In this document: piece after piece, positions 30,843 to 41,392 of the stretch
How the letters are laid out: each line of letters starts with the position of its first letter
How positions within the stretch are numbered: the first letter of the stretch is position 1
Source of the DNA: Luscinia megarhynchos
Lineage: Eukaryota; Chordata; Aves; Passeriformes; Turdidae
Length of the DNA stretch: 64,000 nucleotides
Assembly: GCA_034336665.1 (NCBI GenBank)
Contig: CM067568.1
Location: 9,197,165-9,261,164 of the forward strand
Reading direction: 5' to 3'
The notes under the pieces: model-generated
Seen by the model: the letters and a program-made list of their open reading frames with translations, nothing else
The model's database searches: none
What the model was told of the DNA's origin: nothing
Position numbers and translations under genes: made by a program

Positions 30843-31252
30843 TTCGGGGCCTTCCGACCGATTTCCGATGAGGCCCGAAGCGGCCCGAGCCGCTCGGGCC
30901 CCGCGCGAAGGCGGCCGGCGCGCGCGCTCCCTGGCGGCTGGCCAATGGGGCGCGGCCGAGTCCGCGCGGCGCGGCCCGAAGCGGTACCTGACGGATCGGG
31001 TGAGACCCGAGCCCGCCCGAACGCGGCCGAGTCCCCGAGCGATGCGGCCCGGCGAGGCGAAGAGTCCCGAGCTCGTTCGAGCCGTTTCCGATCTCTGCCG
31101 AAGGCGGTAGCGAGGAGGGCCGATGTGTGCCGAGTCCTCTCCGATCGCACCCGAGCTCCGCTCGCCGGCCCGAACGGAGACGCCCGAACGGGCAGCGTCC
31201 GAATCCGCCCGAAAGCGACCGAACCGGGCCGAACGCTCCGATCGCGCCCGAA
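30843..31252. promoter_or_regulatory. Dense CGAA/TTCG array: candidate DEAF1 binding sites
   Basis: I count 15 CGAA or TTCG tetramers in 410 bases: CGAA starting at 30876, 30906, 30977, 31018, 31058, 31099, 31171, 31185, 31200, 31210, 31220, 31230 and 31249, and TTCG at 30843 and 31076. With an assumed 70% GC, random sequence would give two or three. TTCG is the known DEAF1 half-site, and the mammalian protein represses its own promoter. Binding here is inferred. Confidence 0.5.
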
Positions 31253-31329
31253 GGCGGGTGGGCGGGGCGAGTGGCCGCGCGCAGGCTGCCGGGACGGCGG
31301 AGGAGCGGCGGGTGGGGCGGAGCGTCAAG

Positions 31330-31348
31330 ATGGTGGTACCGAGCCGAG
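31330..31348 (+). CDS. TMEM80: TMEM80 exon 1 (start codon)
   Basis: 19 coding bases, MVVPSR plus one base, in context GTCAAGATGG, ending in a strong donor GTGAGC. The length and Pro-Arg composition resemble the mammalian start MAAPRR. It sits at the right part of the CpG island. Confidence 0.7.
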
Positions 31349-34300
31349 GTGAGCGGTGTCGCGATAGCAACACGACAGCGACACGACAGTCTCTTCCGGG
31401 GCACCGGGGGGGCTATCGCCCACCGTGCTAGAGGTGATTTCTGCAGGGGGACACGACTAGAGCGAGGCTGGGCTGAGGTCGAGCCCAGCCCCGTTGGCAT
31501 ATCGCGACAATCCCGACACGCTGAGGCAAATCCGGGCGGCGCCGTGAGCAGGGACTTGGCGCATGTGCGGGCTGAGGAGCACCTTGACTCCAGGAAAGAC
31601 GCTTTCCTGAGGCCGAGAGACACCCTGTGAAAATCCAGATCTTTCCTTCAATTTAGTAACTGCTGGGATTCAGAGCGGAAAAAATTCATCCTTAGTGTGA
31701 GCAAAATTATTAATTTTCAAGTCTTACATGGGTCAGAGTTTTCTCCCAAAACTGTACATTTCTGCCCTTGTATAGATAAAGGTGGCTTAGAAAATTTTTG
31801 CCGAATTCGTAAAGAAAAGAATCCTAATCCCAAGTCTGTGCAATGAGGTGCTCTGAGTGATGTTAACCACAGCTGCTGCCTTTAATACAGTTTTATGTTA
31901 AAAATTAAAGCATTTTGTTACAAATGGGCCATGTTCCACCTCAGATCCCTGTTCTCAGTGGCACTCCGTCTAAGCCTGGATAGATAAGCGCTGAAATTGT
32001 ATATTCGGGCGGTTTGATGATCCCTGTTGATTCAGAGCCGCTGTGCCGGGTGTGCTGTGGGGCTCCAGGGTTTATCCCTGTGCAATGTCCCGGTCGCTCT
32101 GAGGGAGGCAGCACTTCCTCAGGAATGCGGCTGCATCCCGGCCTGCAACAGCTGCGAGAGCCTCACTGCCCTCTCCTAGGAAAGGATTCAGGAAACAAGA
32201 GTTAAAATGTAATGTTGGGGAACTGCCTTGAGGGAATTCCATGGCTGATTATCATACAATTCAGCATCAGTGTTGTAGCTGCAGTTTTGGATATTGAATG
32301 GACGTGGAATCATGGAATCCTGGAATGGTTTGGTTTGGAAGAGACCTTGAAGCTCATTCAGTCCCACTCCCTGCCATGGCCAGGGACACCTTCCTCTATC
32401 CCAGCTTGCTCCAAGCCCTGTCCAGCCTGGCCTTGGACACTTCCAGGGATCCAGGGACAGCCTCAGCTTCCCTGGGAAACCTGTGCAAGGACCTCAGCAC
32501 CCCCACAGGGAAGAATTTCTTCCCAATATCAAAGCCATTTTCCCTTGTCCTGTCACTCCTAAGTGCCAGGATGAGTGTTGGGAGCCCCCAGTGCCTGTAT
32601 AGAGAGCTGAGAGGAGAGGATCAGGTCCAGGAGACATTTGAGATCATGAATCACCTAAAATCATGCGCCTGTTCCCACTGTGTTCCTAAACTGGACACCT
32701 TAATTAGCTGCCTGGAGTTTGGGGGAATTATTTTGGGCCTAAGTGCATAAAACTCTGAGGTGAAGAGGACATTGACCTCAGGAATTCAGGAATGAGGATG
32801 GGGGTATGACAATGATGAGCTGTCCCTGAGGAGATAGGTGAAATGAAAGGCTTTTCACAATTTTTATTCTCCCTGGAACAGAAATCCCAACTGTGCAATT
32901 CCTCATGTGTCTGAGAGAGGCCGGGAATATTAATGAGGAACTCGAGAGGTGCTTTAGTAGGTTAGTGCCATCATATTGCACGAGAATTTTATGTGATTTT
33001 TTGCAGAAAATAATAAGGAAAAAAGTGAAATGTGTTGATTGGATCATTGGAAATACTTGGTTTGATTTCTGTGGGCCATCAGAACACACTGAGGTTGGAT
33101 GTGGAATGATTTTGTGAAGGGAACTGGTTTGGAGGGATGGTATTTAGAGGAACCTGGGAGTCCTGTGTTCTCCACAAACTTTCTCACAATTTACAAGCAA
33201 ATGGATCCTGTGTTCACCTTCTTCCTGAGTAGTTTGAGGGAATGAAGTGTCATCTGCTAGGAAAGGTCCGGATGAACAAGTTCTGGATAATGCCTGTGCA
33301 CTCCTTCAGGCCTTGAAAGAGCCTAAAGTTCCTCACTGAAAGTGGCTTTTCCCAGTAGGGATTTTCCCCAAAATTATTTGAGGCTTCGTCTAGTTGAAAA
33401 GGTTATTTTTGGAAACTGAAGATCATGATTTGGAAAACAATAAATGTTCCTGAGAAATGAAAAAAGAGATTCCTCCCAGAATTTAGGTATCATTAGAATG
33501 TTTCTGGATTTAAACTTTTTTTTTCCTCTCTTTATTTTACTCCTTCTCCATGGCAAGGAAGAACATCAGAGATTGTATCCTTTCTGTACCACTGCTTCCT
33601 CCATGTGAGAATCCTGGAGAAGACTGCCTCAAGTGGATTCCTATCTTCTGCCCAGTAATTCTGCACAGTGCTGGGTCTATGCTCCTGAATTTTCCATCAG
33701 TGTTATCCCCAGGAAGCACAACTGGGAACACATTGCTTCCAAGGGAAGATGTTTTGTGCAAGTTTAGCTAGGATTTCCCCCGATGGGCTCCTGCAGAAAC
33801 CCCTTTAGCTCCCCCCTGCAGTCATGACTTGACCCTTTTTCGTAGGAAAGGAGATTAAAAATTGGATATATGAACTGTTGATGGAGGAGACAGGCTCCAT
33901 CGCAGCTCACAGACAGCTGACACAGCTGACAAGGGGTAGTAAAAGCAGCTCTCAGTAGTAACTTCCTCCTCTCTTAAGGTATGCCACCCCACCTTTACTC
34001 CTGCCAAGACCCAAGTAACCTCCTAGGAGGAGATACCCTTGGCTCTAGAGATTTCCATGCTTAGAACCTATCTAGTAATTTTTTGCTCCACCTTCCTTCA
34101 ACTGGAAAAACCCCAAAACCTGGTTTTGTGTTAATAAAATGAGCTGCTCTGGGAACTGGAATCTATCCACGGTGCGTGGGTGGGTTTAGAAACGGGATGG
34201 GCAGTTCCTGTAAAAGATGCCTGGGATGAAATCCCTACTTGGAGATATTCCTAGGATTTGAAAAGGGCTGGGGGAGAGAGGGAGTGAATTAAGGCTGTTT

Positions 34301-36199
34301 CTTAGGAATTTGCATCTCAAAGCTGAGCTCAGACAGATATGGAGCACAGCATTTCCATGCTGTGGGCAGGAACAAGACCTGGCTGCAGCACAGAGCTGCC
34401 TTTCTCCAAACACAAGTTTGATGGAGTTTGCCAACTCTCTGTCAACTTCCTTAAGGCTGACTGAGAAGTGTAGAAGTAGTCTGGGGCAATTACACGCATC
34501 CCCCCAGTTCCTCAGGTGAATGGATGCCCCACTACAGACCAAATAAAATTCCTTAAAAAAGGAACTAAAGCCAAGCCTGGAACAGCAAGCTTTTATACCA
34601 GCCTGTGGTGTTCACAGCCTCTAGTTCCTTCCTGAACCCTCCCCACAGGCCAGGCATAGCTGGACCATTCAGTGTAAAGAGGGAGTGCAGTGTATTCTGG
34701 GGTTACTGGGAAATGGTGATTTTATGGAACAGATCCCACCTCATTGCTATGAGAAATCCTTAACAAGAGTTCTCAGCTGTCATCGCTTCCCTTACAGATC
34801 CTGCTTTATGTAAATGGGATTTATTACATTTTCTACTTCTTGGCAACTCTTGCAATGATTATTTACAAAAGTAAGTCGCAGGTATTGTCCCCAGAGCAGG
34901 CTGTGCTGATGCACAGCTGGGTTTTGTCCTGCTGTGTTTTCCTGCTTTATTTACTCTGGTTTATTTTCCAGGTCAAGTATTCAGTTATCCAGATGATCTT
35001 TTGGCTCCTGATCTTGCCGTGCTTTTTCTTATGGGCATTCTGGAAGTGCCTCGATTGTACTTGGGTAGGTCATGTTATCAGTGCAACTGGAATGTAATTT
35101 GTAAACCTGAATCATTTGGAAATGGAGTCTTTCAGATGAGCAGATATTTGGAGACCCCTACACCTTTCCTTTCACTCTTGGGGACACCTGCAGGCACCAA
35201 CACCTTCCTTTCACTAAGACAGAAAGGTGGGAAGGGCCTCCTGACCTTGTCCAGAGCTTGTTAAAACTTCAAGTCCAGTTTTTAAAAAACCCAAACCACT
35301 ATTAAAATCTGCTGAATATTCCCAAGACGTTTATGCAGGGTGAGGGCCTTGGATTAAGCTGAGTGGCTTCAGGGTTGGATTTATTCTGCTGCCTTAAAGC
35401 TCTCTATGTATTTATTTGGAGCCTGATCCATGAATAAAGAAGTGGGTTTCAACTCTAATGTAGTTAAACACCAAAATCTACTGAGATAAGCTTGGAAAAC
35501 AAGCTGCAAGGAAGAGAGAAGGACAGCTTCTCCACAATGACAGTCATCTGAAACAGGAATAGATTGGCAGGGAATAAGACTTGAAAATGAGAATTGGACT
35601 CCAGGAGTGCACTGAGTGTTGAGTGCAGGGCTGGGGGGCTCAGGGAGAGTTTGATGGTTGAAGCTGAGTGCTCAGAAAGATGCAGCTTCAGAAGTGATTC
35701 TCTGTGGTAAGAAGAGGTGCCTTGGCTGTGACTATCAACTGATGAACTTATTTAGATTAACTTTGGTTAGTTTTCCTGTTTTGAAATGGATTGTCCATTG
35801 GTGTTGGGCTTGTTGTTTGCTGGCAGAGCCTCGATTCAGGCTGGTATTTCAATGCATTTTGAGCTTTTTAGAACTCAGTAAGATCAAAGTCTGAACCAGG
35901 GCCATTTTTGAGCAGGAATTATTCTCAAGTTGCAGCTTGAGCTGTTGTCAGAACAAATTGGACAGAAACAGTTTGGTTTCTGTTTCCTTGCAGGTTTCAA
36001 GGGTAACCTGACAGAAGCAGAGGCGCCGCTGGGGCTGAGCCTGGGGCTCACGGTGGGCAGCGTGGTGCTGTGTGTGTACCTGCTGCTGTGGCAGACCTAC
36101 GTGCTGTGGGCTGATGTGCTCCTCAATGCAGTGCTGCTCTCCACCTACGGGCTCGAGTCGGGGCTCAAGGTCACGGCCATCGCTGCCTTTGTCAGCTGA
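31330..36199 (+). CDS. TMEM80: TMEM80, tetraspan membrane protein of the TMEM80/TMEM216/TMEM17 family
   Basis: A small four-helix membrane protein; relatives TMEM216 and TMEM17 act at the ciliary transition zone, so a ciliary role is inferred. Proposed coding exons are 31330-31348, 33956-33978, 34798-34870, 34972-35064 and 35994-36199, giving 414 bases and 137 residues (about 143 in human). Helices lie near residues 15-36, 48-68, 82-103 and 108-135. Family landmarks are ILLYVNGIYYIFYFLAT in TM1, SQVFSYP in the first loop, LFLMGILEVPRLYLG in TM2, GNLTEAEAPL between TM2 and TM3, and WQTYVLWADV in TM3-TM4. The last three exons are secure. Exon 1 and the 23-base exon 2 rest on phase and short similarity. 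The gene starts in the CpG island it shares with DEAF1. Confidence 0.88.
31349..33955 (+). other. TMEM80: TMEM80 intron 1, with a CR1 fragment
   Basis: Non-coding once it leaves the CpG island. Holds the CR1 fragment at 32303-32572 and a rival candidate for exon 2 at 33558-33604. Confidence 0.65.
32303..32572 (-). mobile_element. CR1 LINE 3'-end fragment
   Basis: Minus-strand copy: GGAATCATGGAATCCTGG, then TTGGAAGAGACCTTGAAGCTC, CTGCCATGGCCAGGGACACC and GAAGAATTTCTTCCCAATATC. All are diagnostic of the bird CR1 3' region. Open frames across it are shadows. Confidence 0.9.
33956..33978 (+). CDS. TMEM80: TMEM80 exon 2 (proposed 23-bp micro-exon)
   Basis: Exon 1 ends in phase 1 and exon 3 starts in phase 0, so an intervening exon is required. 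This one, between CTCTCAG and donor GTATGC, fits and reads VVTSSSLK into ILLYVNG, matching human VLSSVPLQ before MLFYLSG. Its polypyrimidine tract is weak. A rival of compatible phase is at 33558-33604. Confidence 0.5.
33979..34797 (+). other. TMEM80: TMEM80 intron 2
   Basis: Non-coding. No feature seen. Confidence 0.6.
34798..34870 (+). CDS. TMEM80: TMEM80 exon 3 (TM1)
   Basis: 73 bases encoding ILLYVNGIYYIFYFLATLAM and IIYK. Acceptor CCTTACAG, donor GTAAGT. Confidence 0.92.
34972..35064 (+). CDS. TMEM80: TMEM80 exon 4 (loop and TM2)
   Basis: 93 bases encoding SQVFSYPDDLLAPDL, then AVLFLMGILEVPRLYL. Acceptor TTTTCCAG, donor GTAGGT. Confidence 0.93.
35065..35993 (+). other. TMEM80: TMEM80 intron 4
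   Basis: Non-coding. No feature seen. Confidence 0.75.
35994..36199 (+). CDS. TMEM80: TMEM80 exon 5 (TM3, TM4, stop)
   Basis: 206 bases encoding GFKGNLTEAEAPL through WQTYVLWADV to AIAAFVS and TGA at 36197-36199. Acceptor CCTTGCAG. Confidence 0.94.
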
Positions 36200-37062
36200 G
36201 CCCCTTCCCACGTGCCTGCCACACATTCCTTCTATGAAGGAGTGGGGCTTCATTTGCACTATTGAATTCCTTTGTATAAAAACCCTCTAAAGCTTCTTTC
36301 TATTTAAATTTTGGGGACATAAATGTCCTGCCCAGGAGCTGTGTGATGCTATCCACCACTGGCTTATTTATGGGCAAAGGGATGAATTGCTAAACACCCA
36401 ACACTCTGGCATTCACCAGGGATCTGTACTAAACATCCATTCCCAAAACAGGATAGGAGCCAGTGCTGCTGGCATGGTGGGAGTTTTCATGGCACAGCAG
36501 CAACATGCAGCCCAAGTGACACAGAAATGAATCAGGCCAGGGCTCACTTGTGCCTTGCCACACATACGTCCGTGTTCGAGGGCACAGCTGCTCTGCTGCT
36601 CTCATTTGTGTTTCCAGACCTCAGTGGTAATTTCCCTGACTTTAGTAGGGCAGAACCTGATGTATCCCAGTGGGGGAGAGTGGAACTGGGTTTTGTGCAT
36701 ACCTGGAGAGCCAAGCCACAAGGTTTGGCAGGCAGTTCTTAACACACTACGTGAGGGGATGTTTGGTTAAACAGGATGGCTTTAAAATGAACAAAACCAT
36801 TCATTCTTCCTTCTGTCCTGTTTAAAAGTCCAACAGAATGTTGGCAGTTTTATTTTTGTTTGGTGTTAAATTTCCTTATTTCTACTATTCTGCAAAAATT
36901 ACTACATTCAAGCCTGTCTTTTAACTTCTGACTGGTGCAAGTGCAGAGTTTTTTACTGTCTCAAAAATACGTGTTAATGGAAAGCTTCATGAGTTCCTGG
37001 GTTTTTGAAGAAGCCTATTTTCTATTCAGAATTTCCTATTTTTGTATTTAGTTATTCATTCA

Positions 37063-37068
37063 AATAAA
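37063..37068 (+). terminator. TMEM80: Candidate TMEM80 poly(A) signal (AATAAA)
   Basis: AATAAA in an A/T-rich context about 860 bases after the stop codon. It is the first clear canonical hexamer after the gene. Confidence 0.5.
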
Positions 37069-37383
37069 TAATGGTTTAGATCTAAAGAGTGTTTGAAATG
37101 CAGAGCATCTTATTCAGATCCTGGGCTCCAGCTAAGTCACCCAAAGGAAGACCATAGCAAGGCTGGATGTGTGTGAAAGCCTCTTCTGATCCTGATCCTG
37201 CTGCTGTGTGCAGCCCCTTCTCCTGCCCTGAGAAGGTTAGAGCTAATTTGCATTCACCAGAGGCTGAAAATTGTGGGGTGCAGGCCTGTGGCACCTCAGC
37301 CACGCTGCTCTTTGCTTTCTGGTGGGGTAGAATGGGACAAAAGACACAAGTTCTGTGGAAGGGCCCAGTTGCATTCCTCAGTC

Positions 37384-37441
37384 ATTCAGTGGTTGGACTT
37401 GATCATCATAGAGAGCTTTTCCAACCTTAAGGATTCCAGTA
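37384..37441 (+). mobile_element. CR1 3' tail, first of two same-strand copies
   Basis: GGTTGGACTTGATCATCATAG, then CTTTTCCAACCTTAAGGATTC: the plus-strand CR1 terminus. It is followed directly by a second, longer copy. Confidence 0.75.
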
Positions 37442-37746
37442 CCTAAGGGGGGCTTACAAGAAGGGACCTTTCACACGGGCATGTAGTGACAGGACCAGGG
37501 GGAGTAGTGTCAAGCCAAAAGAGGGTTGGCTTGCATGAGATATTAGCTAGAAATTTGTGACTCAGAGGGTTCTGAGGCCCTGGCACAGGTTGCCCAGAGA
37601 AGCTGTGGCTGTCCGTGGATCCCTGGAAATGTCCAAGGCCAGGTTGAATGGGGTTTGCAACAATGTGGTGTAGTGGAAGACCCTGCTTTTGGCAGGGGGA
37701 TGGAAGGAGATGAGCTTTAAAGTCCCTTTCAACCCCAACCTTTCTA
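37442..37746 (+). mobile_element. CR1 LINE 3'-end fragment, second copy
   Basis: Plus-strand copy carrying AGTGACAGGACCAGGGGGAG, CCTGGCACAGGTTGCCCAGAG, CCTGGAAATGTCCAAGGCCAG and CCCTTTCAACCCCAACC. All fit the CR1 3' region in order. Confidence 0.85.
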
Positions 37747-39789
37747 CTCCCAGGCCAGGTAACTGCAAGTTCTGTCCACATTGCACCACCTGACAGTCAC
37801 AATCAGAGTACAATCAGGGCACAAATCCACTTGGACAGGTCCTGCTAAGCCAGGGCACAGCTGGCCCTTTGCTGCTCCCACAGAAACAACACAGCAGCAG
37901 AACTGGGGCTAAGGAGCACCCAGGAAACTGAACGAGCAAATTCTGTGCTTAATCTGCCTGAATAAAGCTCCCACCTATTTGTCCTCCCACATTTGCTTGG
38001 CATGATGGAATGTGCCATCACATGCTTTTTACAAGGAGTGACCAACATACCGAGCTGTCCCTGCCCCATTAACGATCAAAGCACACAAGCAAAACTTCCT
38101 GGGTGGGCACAAAAAACCCACAAACTTTTCCTGGTGTTTGCATCTGCCTTACACAATGGTCTGCCCAGGGAACAACTGACACGTTCTAAAGGGAATATTG
38201 CAAAGTGGAATTTTTACCTGAATGCAAGTGATACAGCAAACAGGGTCACACAGGTTAATGTTGAGTCACAGCCCCTGTGCTTCAGCTTCTTGGGGTGATC
38301 ACAGCAAACAAACACAAATTATGAATTATAAAATATGACGAACCCTTTGGTCCCTCCCTATCACCCAGGTGAAAAACAAGGATCAGCAGAGAGTACCAAT
38401 ACTTGGTGATTGTGAGGCATGGGGTAAATATGCACATAGGATAACAAACATGAATTTCTGGGCTTCTTTCAGAGCAGGGCCTGATGGCTGCAACTGCTCA
38501 GAGCACTGGCTGGCTGTTGGTGCCTGCTGGAGTCAGCTGGACTTGCATTCTCACAAGGGCAGGACAGCTCTGGTTTCAGTTTTCCAATTTCAGATAAAAT
38601 TGTCCATGAATTCTTTCGTGGGGTACTGCTGCTGCTGACAGCCCTATGCTATGAGATGAAAGATGAAGCCTGGAAGCTTTAGACAACTCCTTCATTCCAG
38701 GTATTTCCAGGCTTTCAATGGGAATTGCCATTGTGTTGGTGTCTCTGATTCCATGGTGGCATCTCTCGATGCTGAGCTGGTACAAAGACCCAAAGTGAAT
38801 CAGCTCCAGAGAGTTTCCCTAACCAGGAGCTCCTTTCCAAACCGTTCCCACTGCTTGGAGAAGCAGGGCACACATAGCGAAGCCACTGATGACATTTGCC
38901 AGACATACGATTGCTGGAGCTTTTAATTACGAGGCCCAGCCCTTCTCAAACAGGACAAGCAAGTTGGATGCAAACTGCATTAAAAATTTAGAGGAACACA
39001 TATTTTGAGGAGCTGGGTTTGGGTGGTGTTTACTCGACAAGTCTTTGTTCTTGAGCCATCACAGAGGTGTCTGCCGCCAACCTGATTTAAAACCTGATTT
39101 AAAAGGCTGATCCTGAGAGGCAAGTCAGCCTCCCGGGATTTCCAAATTGGAGATACTGGGAGATAGGGTGTTATGGGTCCATGACTTTATGATGTCCCTC
39201 TGGAGGGGCCTGGTGCTCCAGTGAAGGAGGGAGGCCGAGGACATGCACTCGGTTCCACACCTGGGAGCCATGCCAGGAACCGCCACCATACCACAAGGTG
39301 ATTCCCTCCTGCCAAACCATTCCATGATTCTCCAGTTGCCTCTGGCCCACCCCCACTGGCACCAGCTGTCAGGTGGGACAGCAGGGAAGGTGTAATAAGC
39401 TCTGCTGTGGTTTTCTTCCCTGCCCAGAGGAAAAGTTGCTGCCTCTGCAGAGCAGCTAAGAGATTTGCTGTGGGGCACAGCAGCTCACAGTAGCTCCGTC
39501 TTCATTGTGAATGTGGAGCTGGATAGGAAGCAGTGCCTTAAAACACCATCCTGTCAACTCCCTGTTTGCACCCCAGGAAAGTCAGCCCAGCCCAGCAGTT
39601 CTCCTGAAATACCCCAGTGATTCATTTCAGGGAGTAGGGATCTGCACAAAACCTTCCACCAGGCCCCAGCACAGCTGACATTCCCACTGCATTTTCCTTG
39701 TGTTGGACCGATATCCCCTCTCCTGCCAGGTACAGCATGCATTCCCGAAATTGCTTTTCCAGGGCTGGCCGTGCTCTCACAATATATCC

Positions 39790-40060
39790 CCGGGCTCCTG
39801 GCGAGGAGGATGATGGGGCACTGCGTGGGAGTGTCACACCGAGTATCGGTTCGTGCTCCCCCGCAGCAAGAGAGGCTGGTCCTGGTCAAACCCGAGCTGC
39901 CGAAATCCCGCCCGTCAGGCAGGGAGCTGCTCTCCCGCTGCCCGCCCGGCTCACCCGGCCGCATTCCTCCCGCAGGAACTCACCGGGGCGGCTCCTCCGT
40001 GCAGTGCCTGGACCCGGGCCAGGCCCTGCACTGGGCATCAGCCCCTCAAAGAAACCCACA
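39790..40060. promoter_or_regulatory. GC-rich block with a minus-strand donor
   Basis: Locally GC- and CpG-rich. On the minus strand, CCCCG then GTGAGTTCC at 39984/39983 is a good splice donor, so a minus-strand first exon of a non-coding transcript is possible. No protein was recognised. Confidence 0.3.
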
Positions 40061-40369
40061 GCAGCGGGGAACTCAGCAAATGTCAGGCTAAGTAAGGAGT
40101 TTGGGTTTCTCCCAGACCCCTGTCCTGCGGGGGAAGCTTTTCCTTGTTTCTTTCCCTAGGTACAGTTACAGCTGTTTCCTCCCAGGGGTCTCGCTTCACA
40201 TGTTGACAGGGTTTGAACACGCAGCGTAGGCATGGTGGGGAGGCCTGCAGACATGTGCACTTCCATAAAACACTCCCAAAAGTCTCAGTTTTGGGAGAGG
40301 AGCGGCTAACCAGAAGGATCTCAAGCTGCCATGGTCACATCGGTCTGACCCAGCTGATATTTTCCCCAC

Positions 40370-40530
40370 CAAGGACACCTTCCATTATCCTAGGTTGTTC
40401 CAAACCCTGTCCTTGAACAATTCCACGGATGGGACAGCCACAGCTTCTCTGTGCCTTAGCTTCAGCATCCCCACAGAGAAGAACTTGTTCCCAATATCCC
40501 ATCTAAACCTACCGTCTTTCATGGAAGAGA
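40370..40530 (-). mobile_element. CR1 LINE 3'-end fragment
   Basis: Minus-strand copy: AGGACACCTTCCATTATCC, AACAATTCCACGGATGGGACAG, AGAAGAACTTGTTCCCAATATC and a degraded CTACCGTCTTTCA. It lies just left of the CpG island. Confidence 0.8.
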
Positions 40531-40599
40531 TGGGGCAAAAAGAGGGGCTTTATGGCAACATAACCCCAAGGAGCACAATGCCACAGAGGGGATACCCCA

Positions 40600-41392
40600 A
40601 AGGGGACTCTGCTCCGCACCCCTGATTGCTTTGGGGAATGTGAGAGAAAGGACGCTTTGCCTGCTCCCTCCATCTCCCAACGCCTTTCCTTGCCGCAGAC
40701 GTCGGGACAGAGGGCAGGCAGGGGCGATGCTGGAGGAAAACAAGCCGCGAGTCAGCGCTGAGGAGAGCCCTGGGCTGCACAAAAGGTGCCTTGTTCCCCC
40801 CATGAGGCGGTCGGGCAGCACGTCCCCTCCCTCACCGGCGATGGAAAACTCCGAGCTCCGAGTACTCCTTCACCTCCCCTCGCCACCTTCAACCTTCCCA
40901 TTGGGTACAAAATGTTCTCGGGAGCAAGAAACCCGAAGTTTAACACGTCCCTCCGGGGCTCTTGGTCGCCTTGCCTGGGGAGTGGGCGAAGCCTGCAGCA
41001 GCTCCCGGCGCTCCCGGGGCCACCGGCTCCTGGTTATACAGTAACCTGTTGCTCCGGGTCCCAGCTCCACCTCTCGCTGCCTCCACATCCCTCCCCTCCT
41101 CTCTCCTCTGCCAAGGAGCCTCTGTCACCTGCTCTCAGACACCCGGGGCGAGCGGCACCGGGAGGAAAGGGCAGCGGGGAGCCACGGCACCGGGACCCCC
41201 AGGCCGGGGTGCCGGGTGGGCTCTGCCTCCCACTCTCCTTCAGCGCTCGGGGCATCGGGCTGTGCAGGGAGGACAGGGAGCTTGACTGCTGGAGAATGAC
41301 AGCAGGATTTAACTAGGAAGGCACGGAAAACTGGGAGAGAACTCACGGGAGCTGAGCTAACTGCGGGAAACGAGAGAGGCTTCTCAGCACCG
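40600..41392 (+). promoter_or_regulatory. CpG island with candidate EPS8L2 non-coding first exon
   Basis: About 800 bases rich in CpG, ending in TTCTCAGCACCG and a consensus donor GTGAGTCC (GT at 41393-41394). The EPS8L2 exon at 59943 starts with 5' UTR after a splice acceptor, so a leader exon must lie upstream; this is the best candidate in the window. The pairing is inferred, and the island could belong to another transcript. Confidence 0.4.

Noticed and set aside
32212..32750. Overlapping frames of 116-150 codons
   Set aside because: They translate a CR1 3' fragment, which is non-coding in this part.
33558..33604. Alternative TMEM80 exon 2 (47 bases, good polypyrimidine tract)
   Set aside because: The phase fits, but its product (TSEIVSFLYHCFLH) resembles the family segment before TM1 less than the micro-exon at 33956 does. 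Kept as the main rival, not annotated.
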